Origin: JBOHPP01 sp050731755
GTDB taxonomy: Bacteria > Methylomirabilota > Methylomirabilia > Rokubacteriales > CSP1-6
Length of the DNA stretch: 6,144 nucleotides
Assembly: GCA_050731755.1 (NCBI GenBank)
Contig: JBOHPP010000157.1
Location: 1 to 6,144 of the forward strand
Reading direction: 5' to 3'
Position numbers and translations under genes: made by a program. Shown piece after piece: positions 1 through 5,524 of the stretch (position 1 is the first letter of the stretch; the number at the start of each line of letters is the position of its first letter). The notes beneath the pieces are model-generated. The model was not told where the DNA came from. It was given only the letters and a program-made list of their open reading frames with translations, and made no database searches.

Positions 1-1
1 G

Positions 2-853
2 GGCGAGACGGCGCTGGCGCGGACCGAGCCGGCGGGTGGGCTGCCCGCCGAGCTGCGCCAGACCCTCGACGTGGTCGTCATCATGCTCCACGGGCCTTAT
101 GGCGAGGACGGCACCATCCAGGGCGTCCTGGAGCTGGCCGACCTGCCCTACGTCGGCGCCGGCGTGCTCGCCTCCGCCGTGGGCATGGACAAGGCGACCA
201 TGAAGACGATCTTCCAGGCCCACGGACTTCCGGTGGTGGAGCACCTCGTGATCTTCCGCCACGAGTGGCAGGCCGTTCCCCGGGCGGTCGCGCGGCGAGT
301 CGCCGAGACGATCGGCTTTCCGTGCTTCGTCAAGCCGTCGAACCTTGGCTCGAGTGTCGGGATCAGCAAGGTGCGGGAGGCCGGGGCCCTGACCCCGGCG
401 CTGGCCGAGGCGGCGCGCTACGACCGCAAAATCCTCGTCGAGCGCGCGGTGCGCGGGCGCGAGATCGAGGTGAGCGTGCTCGGCAACGACGAGCCCGTGG
501 CCTCCTTACCCGGCGAGATCCGGTACCGGGGCGAATGGTACGACTACGCCACCAAGTACGCCGAAGGGCAGGCGGAGCTCGTCGTTCCGGCGCCGCTCTC
601 GCCGGAGCTGACCCGGCGCGTCCAGGAGCTGGCCGTCGCCGCCTTCAAGGCCATCGATTGCGCCGGCATGGCCCGCGTGGACTTCTTCCTGGAGGGCGAC
701 CGGGTCATCGTGAACGAGATCAACACGATCCCGGGATTCACGACCACCAGCGCCTACGCCCGCATGTGGGAGGCCTCCGGCCTCGATTACGTGAGCCTGG
801 TCGACCGCCTGCTTCGTCTCGCCCTCGAGCGCCACCGCGAGAAGACCCCGTGA
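2..853 (+). CDS. ddl: D-alanine--D-alanine ligase, 5'-truncated by window edge
   Basis: This cytoplasmic ATP-grasp enzyme joins two D-alanines for the peptidoglycan stem peptide. The reading frame is open from base 2, and the family N-terminus (roughly 70-90 residues, including the N-terminal substrate-binding Glu) lies outside the window. The in-frame GTG at 71 is therefore unlikely to be the real start. Visible landmarks are HGPYGEDGTIQG (from base 89), YVGAGVLASAVGMDK, the ATP-grasp loop KPSNLGSSVGISKV (from base 332), the omega-loop YDYATKY, ARVDFF, and the metal-binding NEINTIPGFT (from base 713). The Lys-Tyr pair of the omega loop matches D-Ala-D-Ala ligases rather than VanA-type D-Ala-D-Lac ligases (family knowledge). 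The segment after NEINTIPGFT reads TTSAY, where many Ddls have a Ser-Met/Leu pair, so the acceptor pocket is slightly divergent. The stop TGA overlaps the murG GTG start by 4 bases, which suggests translational coupling. Confidence 0.93.
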   Translation, partial: GETALARTEPAGGLPAELRQTLDVVVIMLHGPYGEDGTIQGVLELADLPYVGAGVLASAVGMDKATMKTIFQAHGLPVVEHLVIFRHEWQAVPRAVARRVAETIGFPCFVKPSNLGSSVGISKVREAGALTPALAEAARYDRKILVERAVRGREIEVSVLGNDEPVASLPGEIRYRGEWYDYATKYAEGQAELVVPAPLSPELTRRVQELAVAAFKAIDCAGMARVDFFLEGDRVIVNEINTIPGFTTTSAYARMWEASGLDYVSLVDRLLRLALERHREKTP

Positions 854-1953
854 TCCTGATCGCCGGCGGTGGGACCGGCGGCCACACCAGCCCCGGCCTC
901 GCCGTCGCCGACCTGCTCCGCCGGCGCGGGATCGACGGTGCCTGGGTGGGCAGCCGCACGGGCATAGAGGCGCGCCTCGCGCCCGAGCGTGGCATCGCCT
1001 ACTTCGCCATCCCCACCGGTAAGCTGCGCCGCTACTGGTCCTGGCAGAACGTCGCTGACGTCGTGGTGAACGTGCCGCTGGGGATCGGCGCGGCCTGGCG
1101 GTTGCTCCGGCGCCTTCGGCCCCGCGTGGTCTTCTCGACCGGCGGCTTCGTGGGTCTGCCCGTCGTGCTCGCCGCCGGGCTAGAGCGCGTGCCCATCGTC
1201 ATCCACGAGCAGACGGCCGTGCCGGGGCTGGCCAACCGTATCGCCGCTCGGCTGGCCCGGCGGGTCGCCGTGACCTTCCCCGACACGGCCGGGATCTTCC
1301 CGCCCGCCAAGGTCGTGCTCACGGGCAACCCGGTGCGACCCGAGCTCCGAGGAGGATCGCGGGCTGAGGGCATCACGAGGTTCGGGCTCGACCCGGCCCT
1401 GCCGCTGATCTACGTCACCGGCGGCGCTCAGGGCGCGCAGCGCATCAATCGAACCGTCGGCGAGATCCTGCAGGGCCTCCTCGAGCACGCCCAGGTGATC
1501 CATCAGTGCGGCGACAATCCGGTGACGGGCGATCGCCAGTGGCTGGAGGAACGCCGCGCGGCTCTGCCCGCTCTTCTGGCCCGGCGTTACACGGTCGTGC
1601 CGTACGTCGGCTCGGAGCTGGCCGGCGTGTACGCGGCGGCCACTCTGGTGGTGAGCCGGGCGGGAGCCGGCACCGTCAACGAGTGCTGCCAACTCGGAGT
1701 GCCGGCCCTCTACATCCCTCTGCCCGGAACCAGCGGCGACGAGCAGACCGCCAATGCGCGCCACGTCGAGCGCGCCGGCGGATGCGCCGTGCTGGCCCAG
1801 TCCGCGCTGACGCCCGAGCGCCTGCTCGAGCGCGTGCGGGGCCTGCTGGCCGATCCGGCCGCTCTCAAGGACATGGGCGAGCGCGCCCGCGCCGTGGCGG
1901 TTCCCGACGCCGCCGAGCGTCTCGTGGACCTCCTCCTGCAGGTCGCCGGGTGA
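850..1953 (+). CDS. murG: UDP-GlcNAc:lipid I N-acetylglucosaminyltransferase MurG
   Basis: This membrane-associated GT-B glycosyltransferase transfers GlcNAc from UDP-GlcNAc to lipid I, forming lipid II at the inner face of the cytoplasmic membrane. The 367-residue length is normal for the family. The first G-loop GGGTGGH is at residues 6-12. HEQTAVPGLANR is at 119-130 (the usual Asn after HEQ is Thr here). TGNPVR is at 158-163, and the second G-loop GGAQGAQRIN at 191-200 has Ala for the usual Ser. The UDP-GlcNAc-binding region is SRAGAGTVNE (269-278) with DEQTANA (297-303). The GTG start at 850 is chosen because it places the G-loop at the normal distance from the N-terminus and overlaps the ddl stop as GTGA. 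The open frame extends far upstream, but only as the antisense-like alternate frame of ddl. The usual dcw partners ftsW, murC and murB do not follow; the gene ends facing a convergent gene. The stop codon lies inside the inverted repeat at 1948-2097. Confidence 0.95.
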   Translation: MILIAGGGTGGHTSPGLAVADLLRRRGIDGAWVGSRTGIEARLAPERGIAYFAIPTGKLRRYWSWQNVADVVVNVPLGIGAAWRLLRRLRPRVVFSTGGFVGLPVVLAAGLERVPIVIHEQTAVPGLANRIAARLARRVAVTFPDTAGIFPPAKVVLTGNPVRPELRGGSRAEGITRFGLDPALPLIYVTGGAQGAQRINRTVGEILQGLLEHAQVIHQCGDNPVTGDRQWLEERRAALPALLARRYTVVPYVGSELAGVYAAATLVVSRAGAGTVNECCQLGVPALYIPLPGTSGDEQTANARHVERAGGCAVLAQSALTPERLLERVRGLLADPAALKDMGERARAVAVPDAAERLVDLLLQVAG

Positions 1954-2097
1954 CGCGCCCGGGGCCGGGAAGCGTTGCTCGACCACGCGCTCGCCGGCGC
2001 AGGTACCCGCCGCGTGGTCTCCACCTTCCCGTCGCCGCGCCGTCCTGCTCGGCGGGAACGGGTCTCGCAACGCTCCCCGGCCCCGGGCACGTCACCC
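1948..2097. repeat. Long inverted repeat with two inner hairpins between convergent genes
   Basis: The outer arms are 1948-1978 and 2067-2097. They are 31 nt each and match at 29 positions when one is reverse-complemented. Two inner hairpins lie between them: 1981-1989 with 2011-2019 (GACCACGCG/CGCGTGGTC, perfect 9 bp), and 2026-2037 with 2050-2058 (TTCCCG and CCG pairing with CGG and CGGGAA around a 3-base bulge). The whole can fold as a three-way junction in RNA or a branched cruciform in DNA. The TGA stops of murG and of the minus-strand glycosylase are both inside the arms, each in the context GGGTGACG. The two arm mismatches become G-U pairs in the minus-strand RNA but A-C mismatches in the plus-strand RNA. 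There is no U-tract, so it is not a classical intrinsic terminator. It could be a bidirectional processing or termination structure, a dispersed palindromic repeat, or a degenerate miniature transposon. The pairing is directly visible; the role is unknown. Confidence 0.8.
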
Positions 2098-2799
2098 TAC
2101 GGCTGCGGGAGGCCGGCCGTGGAGGTCGAAGGCCAGCGGGCAGCCCTCGCACCGCGGGATCGCGCGACAGTGCGTCTTGCCCACAGCGACGAGCAGCGCG
2201 TGGAGCTCGTTGAAGAGCGCCGGGTCGGACGGCAGGTGAGCCTCGACGAACGCCCGGGCCTCCCCGTAACCGGCGCGGGCGGAAAGCAGACGGTGCCGGG
2301 CCAGCACCCGCCGGGCATAGGCGTCGGCGACGAACACCGGCCGGCCGGCGGCGTAGAGCAGGATCGCGTCGACGGTCTCTGGCCCGAGGCCCGGCACCGC
2401 CAGCAGCTCGTGGCGCAGGGGGCCCAGCGGCGCCCGGCGGACGGCCGGCCATCGGCCTCCGAAGCGGTGGAGGAACCAGCGGGTGAAGCTCTGCAGCCGC
2501 CGGGCCTTGAGCCGGTAGGTGCCCGAGGCGCGAATGATCGCCGCAAGAATCGCTTCGTCCAGCGCCGCCACCCGCTCGGGCCGGAGCAGCCCGCGGTTGC
2601 CCAGCGCCGCCACGGCGCGGGCCGCGTTCGTCCACGCGGTGTGCTGCGTGAGCACCGCCCCCACGGCGATCTCGTAGGGCGTCCGGCCCGGCCACCAGCG
2701 CTGACTCCCGAAACGCTGAAGAAGCGCGGCGTACAGGCGCAGGAGCCGGGCCTTCACGGGATCGCGCGGCGGCCCGGGAAGGCGGGAGGCTGAGGTCAT
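2092..2799 (-). CDS. HhH-GPD DNA glycosylase, endonuclease III-related (MagIII-like, likely monofunctional)
   Basis: This is a 235-residue base-excision-repair glycosylase of the helix-hairpin-helix/GPD superfamily, acting on damaged bases in DNA. LTQHTAW (50-56) is the conserved N-terminal helix motif. LLAVPGLGPETVDAILLYA (132-150) is the HhH. Asp159 in VADAYARRV lies 18 residues after Glu141, the same spacing as the catalytic Lys120 and Asp138 of E. coli Nth. Lys is replaced by Glu and Asp is kept, which predicts a glycosylase without beta-lyase activity, as in the 3-methyladenine glycosylase III (MagIII) branch. The C-terminus has Cys211, Cys217 and Cys220, but no fourth Cys of the usual iron-sulfur motif, so the cluster is doubtful. 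The ATG at 2799 is preferred because an AAGGA lies 11 nt upstream. A GTG at 2757 would give an N-terminus closer to many relatives. The 3' end lies inside the inverted repeat at 1948-2097. Family assignment is firm; the substrate is not. Confidence 0.87.
   Translation of the reverse strand: MTSASRLPGPPRDPVKARLLRLYAALLQRFGSQRWWPGRTPYEIAVGAVLTQHTAWTNAARAVAALGNRGLLRPERVAALDEAILAAIIRASGTYRLKARRLQSFTRWFLHRFGGRWPAVRRAPLGPLRHELLAVPGLGPETVDAILLYAAGRPVFVADAYARRVLARHRLLSARAGYGEARAFVEAHLPSDPALFNELHALLVAVGKTHCRAIPRCEGCPLAFDLHGRPPAAVG
2784..2789 (+). promoter_or_regulatory. Shine-Dalgarno site for the binding-protein gene
   Basis: GGGAGG lies 8 nt before the ATG at 2798 and supports that start. It sits inside the 5' coding part of the divergent glycosylase gene. 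Confidence 0.7.
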
Positions 2800-3763
2800 G
2801 CTCGGCCTGGTCCTTCTGCTGCAGGCTCTGACCGTCGCCGTGAGCGGCCCTCCCACGTCACCGGCGTACCTGCCCTTGCGCGTCGCCGTCGCGGAGGGCT
2901 ACTTCCAGCGGGAGGGGCTGACCGTCACCCTCAAGACCACGCGCGCGGAGGTGGGCGCGGCGGAGGCGCTCGCTCAGGGCGAGGCGGACCTGGCGGCCAC
3001 ATCGCTCGAAGCCATGCTGCGCTTCGGTCCCCGCCCACGCAACCAGGCCGCCCGGCTGGTGCTCGCGCTCACTGCGGCGCCGCCGGTGGCACTCGTAGTC
3101 CCCACGGCCTTCGCCGGCACCGTGCGTTCGATCGAGGACCTCGCCGGCCGCCGGGTGGGTGTCACCGTGCCCGGAGCCCCGGAGCAGGCATGGTTCAGCC
3201 GGCTCCTGGCCCGCGCCGGCGTGCGCGTCGCCCAGGTCGAGTTGGTGAGCCTGGGCAGCCGGGGGCTCGTGAGCGCCATCGAGAACGGAGATGTCCAGGC
3301 CGGACTCCTCGAGGAACCGCACGTCAGCCGGCTGGTGAGGGAAGGACGCGCCGCCGTCCTCGCCGACGCGCGGGTGCCGGAGGCCGTGAAGGAGGCCCTC
3401 GGCGTCGTCACGGTGAACGCGGCGGTGTTTGCCCGTGCCGACCGCCAGCCCCGCGACCGCAACCTGGTCGCCTTCGCCCGCGCGGTGCTGGCCGCCGTCG
3501 ACGTCATCGCCCGGAGCAGCCCCGACGCCATCGCCGCCCGCCTTCCTCGCACGGTGGTCGGTCTCGGTGACGAGTTCGCGCGGCGCATCGAAGCCACCCG
3601 GGGGATGTACTTGCCGGACGGCTGGGTCGAGGCCGAGCAGCTTAGCGAGAGCATTGCACTCATCCGCGCCCACCAGCCGCTGCCCGTCACGCTCCGCGTT
3701 CCACGGGCTGACGACATGCTTCACACGGCGCCCCTCAGGCGCGCGATCCAGAGCCGGAACTAA
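2798..3763 (+). CDS. NMT1/TauA-like ABC transporter substrate-binding protein
   Basis: This 321-residue periplasmic binding protein resembles the nitrate/sulfonate/taurine and thiamine-precursor (NMT1/THI5-like) family. Residues 1-17 (MLGLVLLLQALTVAVSG) are a short hydrophobic leader, probably a Sec signal. It has no basic n-region and no lipobox Cys, so a lipoprotein is unlikely. Family-like features follow in order: PLRVAVAEGYFQREGLTVTL (26-45, the 'resident to deep-sequence' opening motif of these proteins), GEADLAATSLEAML (61-74), SIEDLAGRRVGV (111-122), and AIENGDVQAGLLEEP (160-174). The start is supported by GGGAGG 8 nt upstream, and it overlaps the divergent glycosylase start codon. 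No permease or ATPase gene is adjacent, so it is an orphan here and its ligand cannot be read from context. The last 29 bases overlap the 3' end of the convergent maf gene. Confidence 0.85.
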   Translation: MLGLVLLLQALTVAVSGPPTSPAYLPLRVAVAEGYFQREGLTVTLKTTRAEVGAAEALAQGEADLAATSLEAMLRFGPRPRNQAARLVLALTAAPPVALVVPTAFAGTVRSIEDLAGRRVGVTVPGAPEQAWFSRLLARAGVRVAQVELVSLGSRGLVSAIENGDVQAGLLEEPHVSRLVREGRAAVLADARVPEAVKEALGVVTVNAAVFARADRQPRDRNLVAFARAVLAAVDVIARSSPDAIAARLPRTVVGLGDEFARRIEATRGMYLPDGWVEAEQLSESIALIRAHQPLPVTLRVPRADDMLHTAPLRRAIQSRN

Positions 3764-4322
3764 GCGGAACGGAGAATCCGGTCAGCAGGCCGGCGACCGC
3801 CGCGAGCGGCAGCCCGACGACGTTGCTGTAGGACCCCACCCACCCCCCCACCAGCGCGCCGCCCATCCCCTGGATGGCGTAGCCTCCGGCCTTGTCGAAC
3901 GGTTCGCCGCTGGCGACGTAGGCGTCGATGGTGCTGTCCGGATAGGCGCGCATCAGAACCCGGCTCACGACCGCCATGGTTTCAGCCCGGCCGGTGGCGG
4001 CGTCCACGACGGCCACCCCGGTGATCACCTCGTGGGCGCGCCCGCGGAGCCGGCGCAGCATGGCCTGAGCCTCCTCGGCGTCGGACGGCTTGCCGAGAGC
4101 CTGGCCGTCGAGGACGACGACCGTGTCTGCGCCCAGCACGATTCCCGAGCCCAGTCGGTCGGCGACGGCGCGAGCCTTCCTCAGCGCCAGGCCGGCGATG
4201 GCCTCCGGGCCCACCGCCTTGTCCAGGGTCTCGTCCACCTCGCTCGGAATCACCTGGAAGTCGGAGAGCAGTTGGCCGAGCAACTCGCGCCGCCGGGGCG
4301 ACGCCGAGGCCAACACCACCAC
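3735..4322 (-). CDS. maf: Maf family nucleoside triphosphate pyrophosphatase (dTTP/UTP type)
   Basis: This cytoplasmic house-cleaning enzyme hydrolyses dTTP, UTP and modified pyrimidine nucleotides to monophosphate and pyrophosphate. The 195-residue length is normal. Motifs in order are SASPRRREL (6-14), SEVDE (27-31), GADTVVV (64-70, with the catalytic Asp), LGKP (76-79), GRAHEVITGVAV (94-105), and SGEPFDKAGGYAIQGMGG (138-155) followed by GSYSNVVGLPLA (163-174). The EPFDKAGGYAIQG and GSYSNVVGLP blocks mark the YhdE (dTTP/UTP) subfamily rather than the YceF (7-methyl-GTP) subfamily. The first of three consecutive GTG codons is taken as the start because it gives the usual short N-terminus before LASASPRR. 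No clear Shine-Dalgarno is visible. The gene starts 6 bases after the DUF4321-like gene and is the last of the four-gene minus-strand operon. Its 3' end overlaps the convergent binding-protein gene by 29 bases. Confidence 0.95.
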   Translation of the reverse strand: MVVLASASPRRRELLGQLLSDFQVIPSEVDETLDKAVGPEAIAGLALRKARAVADRLGSGIVLGADTVVVLDGQALGKPSDAEEAQAMLRRLRGRAHEVITGVAVVDAATGRAETMAVVSRVLMRAYPDSTIDAYVASGEPFDKAGGYAIQGMGGALVGGWVGSYSNVVGLPLAAVAGLLTGFSVPLSSGSGSRA

Positions 4323-4328
4323 GGGGGC

Positions 4329-4595
4329 TCAGACGCGCCGGAGCGTGAGGACCGAGAGGGCGACGCCCAGAACCCCGACGACGTTGACCTTGAAGGCGAA
4401 GCCGACGGTGAGCGAGACCACCCGCAGATCGAGCGTGGCGGGCGGCGTCAGACCGATGATGGGTCCCCGGATCAGAAAGTCCTGCACCCGGCCGGCCGGC
4501 AGCAGGTGGCCGAGGAACTCGCCGAGGAGGGAGCCGACCACTAGGCCGGCCACGACCACCAGGACGATGAGGCCGATGCCTCGCTGGGTCGCCAC
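4329..4595 (-). CDS. DUF4321-like small membrane protein
   Basis: This 88-residue protein is very hydrophobic. One transmembrane segment spans about residues 7-30 (IGLIVLVVVAGLVVGSLLGE) and a second about 68-84. The region between them contains GLTPPATLDLRVVSLTVGF (48-66) followed by KVN, resembling the conserved P-x-x-x-LDL...LT-x-GF...K-x-N pattern of DUF4321 proteins, whose function is unknown. The assignment comes from memory of the family pattern. The frame stays open upstream through the speE 3' end, but that part is arginine-rich and not membrane-like. The start is placed at the GTG at 4595, 8 bases after the speE stop. An AGGAG sits only about 1 nt before this GTG, too close to serve as its ribosome site, so translation may depend on coupling to speE. 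It is followed 6 bases later by maf; related small membrane genes are known next to maf in other bacteria. Confidence 0.82.
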   Translation of the reverse strand: MATQRGIGLIVLVVVAGLVVGSLLGEFLGHLLPAGRVQDFLIRGPIIGLTPPATLDLRVVSLTVGFAFKVNVVGVLGVALSVLTLRRV

Positions 4596-4603
4596 GCTCC
4601 TGG

Positions 4604-5524
4604 TCAGGCCACGATCAGGGGATGCGCGTCGGTGCCGACTCGGGTCTCCGCGGCGATCGCCTGGCGGATGTGTTTGGGCAGAGCGAACGAGTGCTGGTGG
4701 GTGACGCCGTCCCAGTAAGCGAGCTCGCCCTTCACGCGATCGCTGATCAGCCGGTCGACGGTGGCAGCGTCCTGTCGCCGGGGATCGATCTTCTTCCCGG
4801 CCAGGATGAACCCCCACGAGGTGCCGAAGCAGGAGATGGCGGCCTGATAGCCGGCAACGACCGGGAAGACCTCGCGCAGGGTGCGGTGGACGGCGGTGAA
4901 GAATCCCAGCTCGCCGATCTTCGTCATGCCGGCCTGCATGGTGAACGTCCCGGCCGGGGTGAGCCGATCGTGGACGATCCGGTAGAACTCCTTGCTGTAC
5001 AGCAGGCAGGCCGGCCCCTCCTCGAGGGGCTCGACCAGGTCGCTGATGATCAGGTCGAAGCGGTCCGCCGTCCGCTCCAGGTAGCCCCGGGCGTCCTCGT
5101 GCCGGACTTCCGTGCGTGGGTCGTCGAAGGCCCCCTGGTGCATCTCGGGAAGATGTCGCTTGCAGATCTCCACGACCTCGTCGTCGATGTCGACCATGAC
5201 CGCCCGGGTGATCGAGGGATAGCGCAGGATCTCCCGAAGGGTGGCGCCCTCCCCGCCGCCGATGACCAGGGCGCTCCGTGGAGCGCCTTCGACGGCCAGC
5301 AGCCCCGGGTGGACCAGGGCCTCGTGGTAGACGAACTCGTCAGCCTGGCTGGACTGGATACGGCCGTCCAGGACCAGGGTCTTGCCGTAGGAGGCCGTCT
5401 GCATGATCTCCACGAGCTGGAATTTCGTCTGGGTCTGCACGATCGTCCGCACGATGGCATGCATGTGGCCCTCGACGGGCGTCGTCGTCTCGAAGAACCA
5501 TTTGTAGGACTGCGGGCTGATCAC
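4604..5524 (-). CDS. speE: Polyamine aminopropyltransferase (spermidine synthase family)
   Basis: This 306-residue soluble enzyme transfers the aminopropyl group of decarboxylated AdoMet to a polyamine acceptor. LVLDGRIQSSQADEFVYHE (50-68) is the N-terminal acceptor/donor-binding motif. LVIGGGEGATLREIL (86-100) is the Rossmann glycine loop. VDIDDEVVEICK (111-122) has the acidic ribose-binding residues, and HEDARGYL (142-149) binds the adenine side. The catalytic region reads ISDLVEPLEEGPACLLYSKE (160-179). In ordinary spermidine synthases this region is D-[ST]-x-D-P-x-G-P; here the second acid is Glu and an extra acidic, Cys-containing loop precedes LYSKEFY. That loop and the later AVHRTLREVF resemble the Thermus aminopropyltransferase and plant ACL5/thermospermine synthase branch. 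The acceptor may therefore be agmatine or spermidine rather than putrescine (inference). The GTG start overlaps the speH stop as GTGA. The frame extends further upstream only as a shadow of speH. Confidence 0.93.
   Translation of the reverse strand: MISPQSYKWFFETTTPVEGHMHAIVRTIVQTQTKFQLVEIMQTASYGKTLVLDGRIQSSQADEFVYHEALVHPGLLAVEGAPRSALVIGGGEGATLREILRYPSITRAVMVDIDDEVVEICKRHLPEMHQGAFDDPRTEVRHEDARGYLERTADRFDLIISDLVEPLEEGPACLLYSKEFYRIVHDRLTPAGTFTMQAGMTKIGELGFFTAVHRTLREVFPVVAGYQAAISCFGTSWGFILAGKKIDPRRQDAATVDRLISDRVKGELAYWDGVTHQHSFALPKHIRQAIAAETRVGTDAHPLIVA

Noticed and set aside
265..849. Long open frame in the murG reading frame upstream of 850.
   Set aside because: It overlaps ddl completely, is Arg/Gly/Pro-rich, and has no motif. 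The G-loop at the MurG N-terminus fixes the start at 850.
1180..2070. Long minus-strand open frame opposite murG.
   Set aside because: It is a high-GC antisense shadow of a gene with all its family motifs on the plus strand; the translation shows no recognisable domain.
1948..2097. Inverted repeat as an intact MITE or insertion sequence.
   Set aside because: No target-site duplication was found at the outer ends (left flank GGTCGCC, right flank TACGGCT) and there is no transposase. It is kept as a structured repeat of unknown origin.
1948..2097. Inverted repeat as a classical Rho-independent terminator pair.
   Set aside because: No T-run follows either arm on either strand, and the stem begins at the stop codons rather than after them.
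2800..2856. Upstream extension of the glycosylase to an ATG at 2856.
   Set aside because: The extra 19 residues are Arg/Thr-rich, lie over the signal sequence of the divergent gene and have no family support. The ATG at 2799 or GTG at 2757 is more likely.
3429..4544. Long plus-strand open frame opposite maf and the DUF4321-like gene.
   Set aside because: Its translation is low-complexity and motif-free, while the minus strand carries the Maf and membrane-protein signatures.
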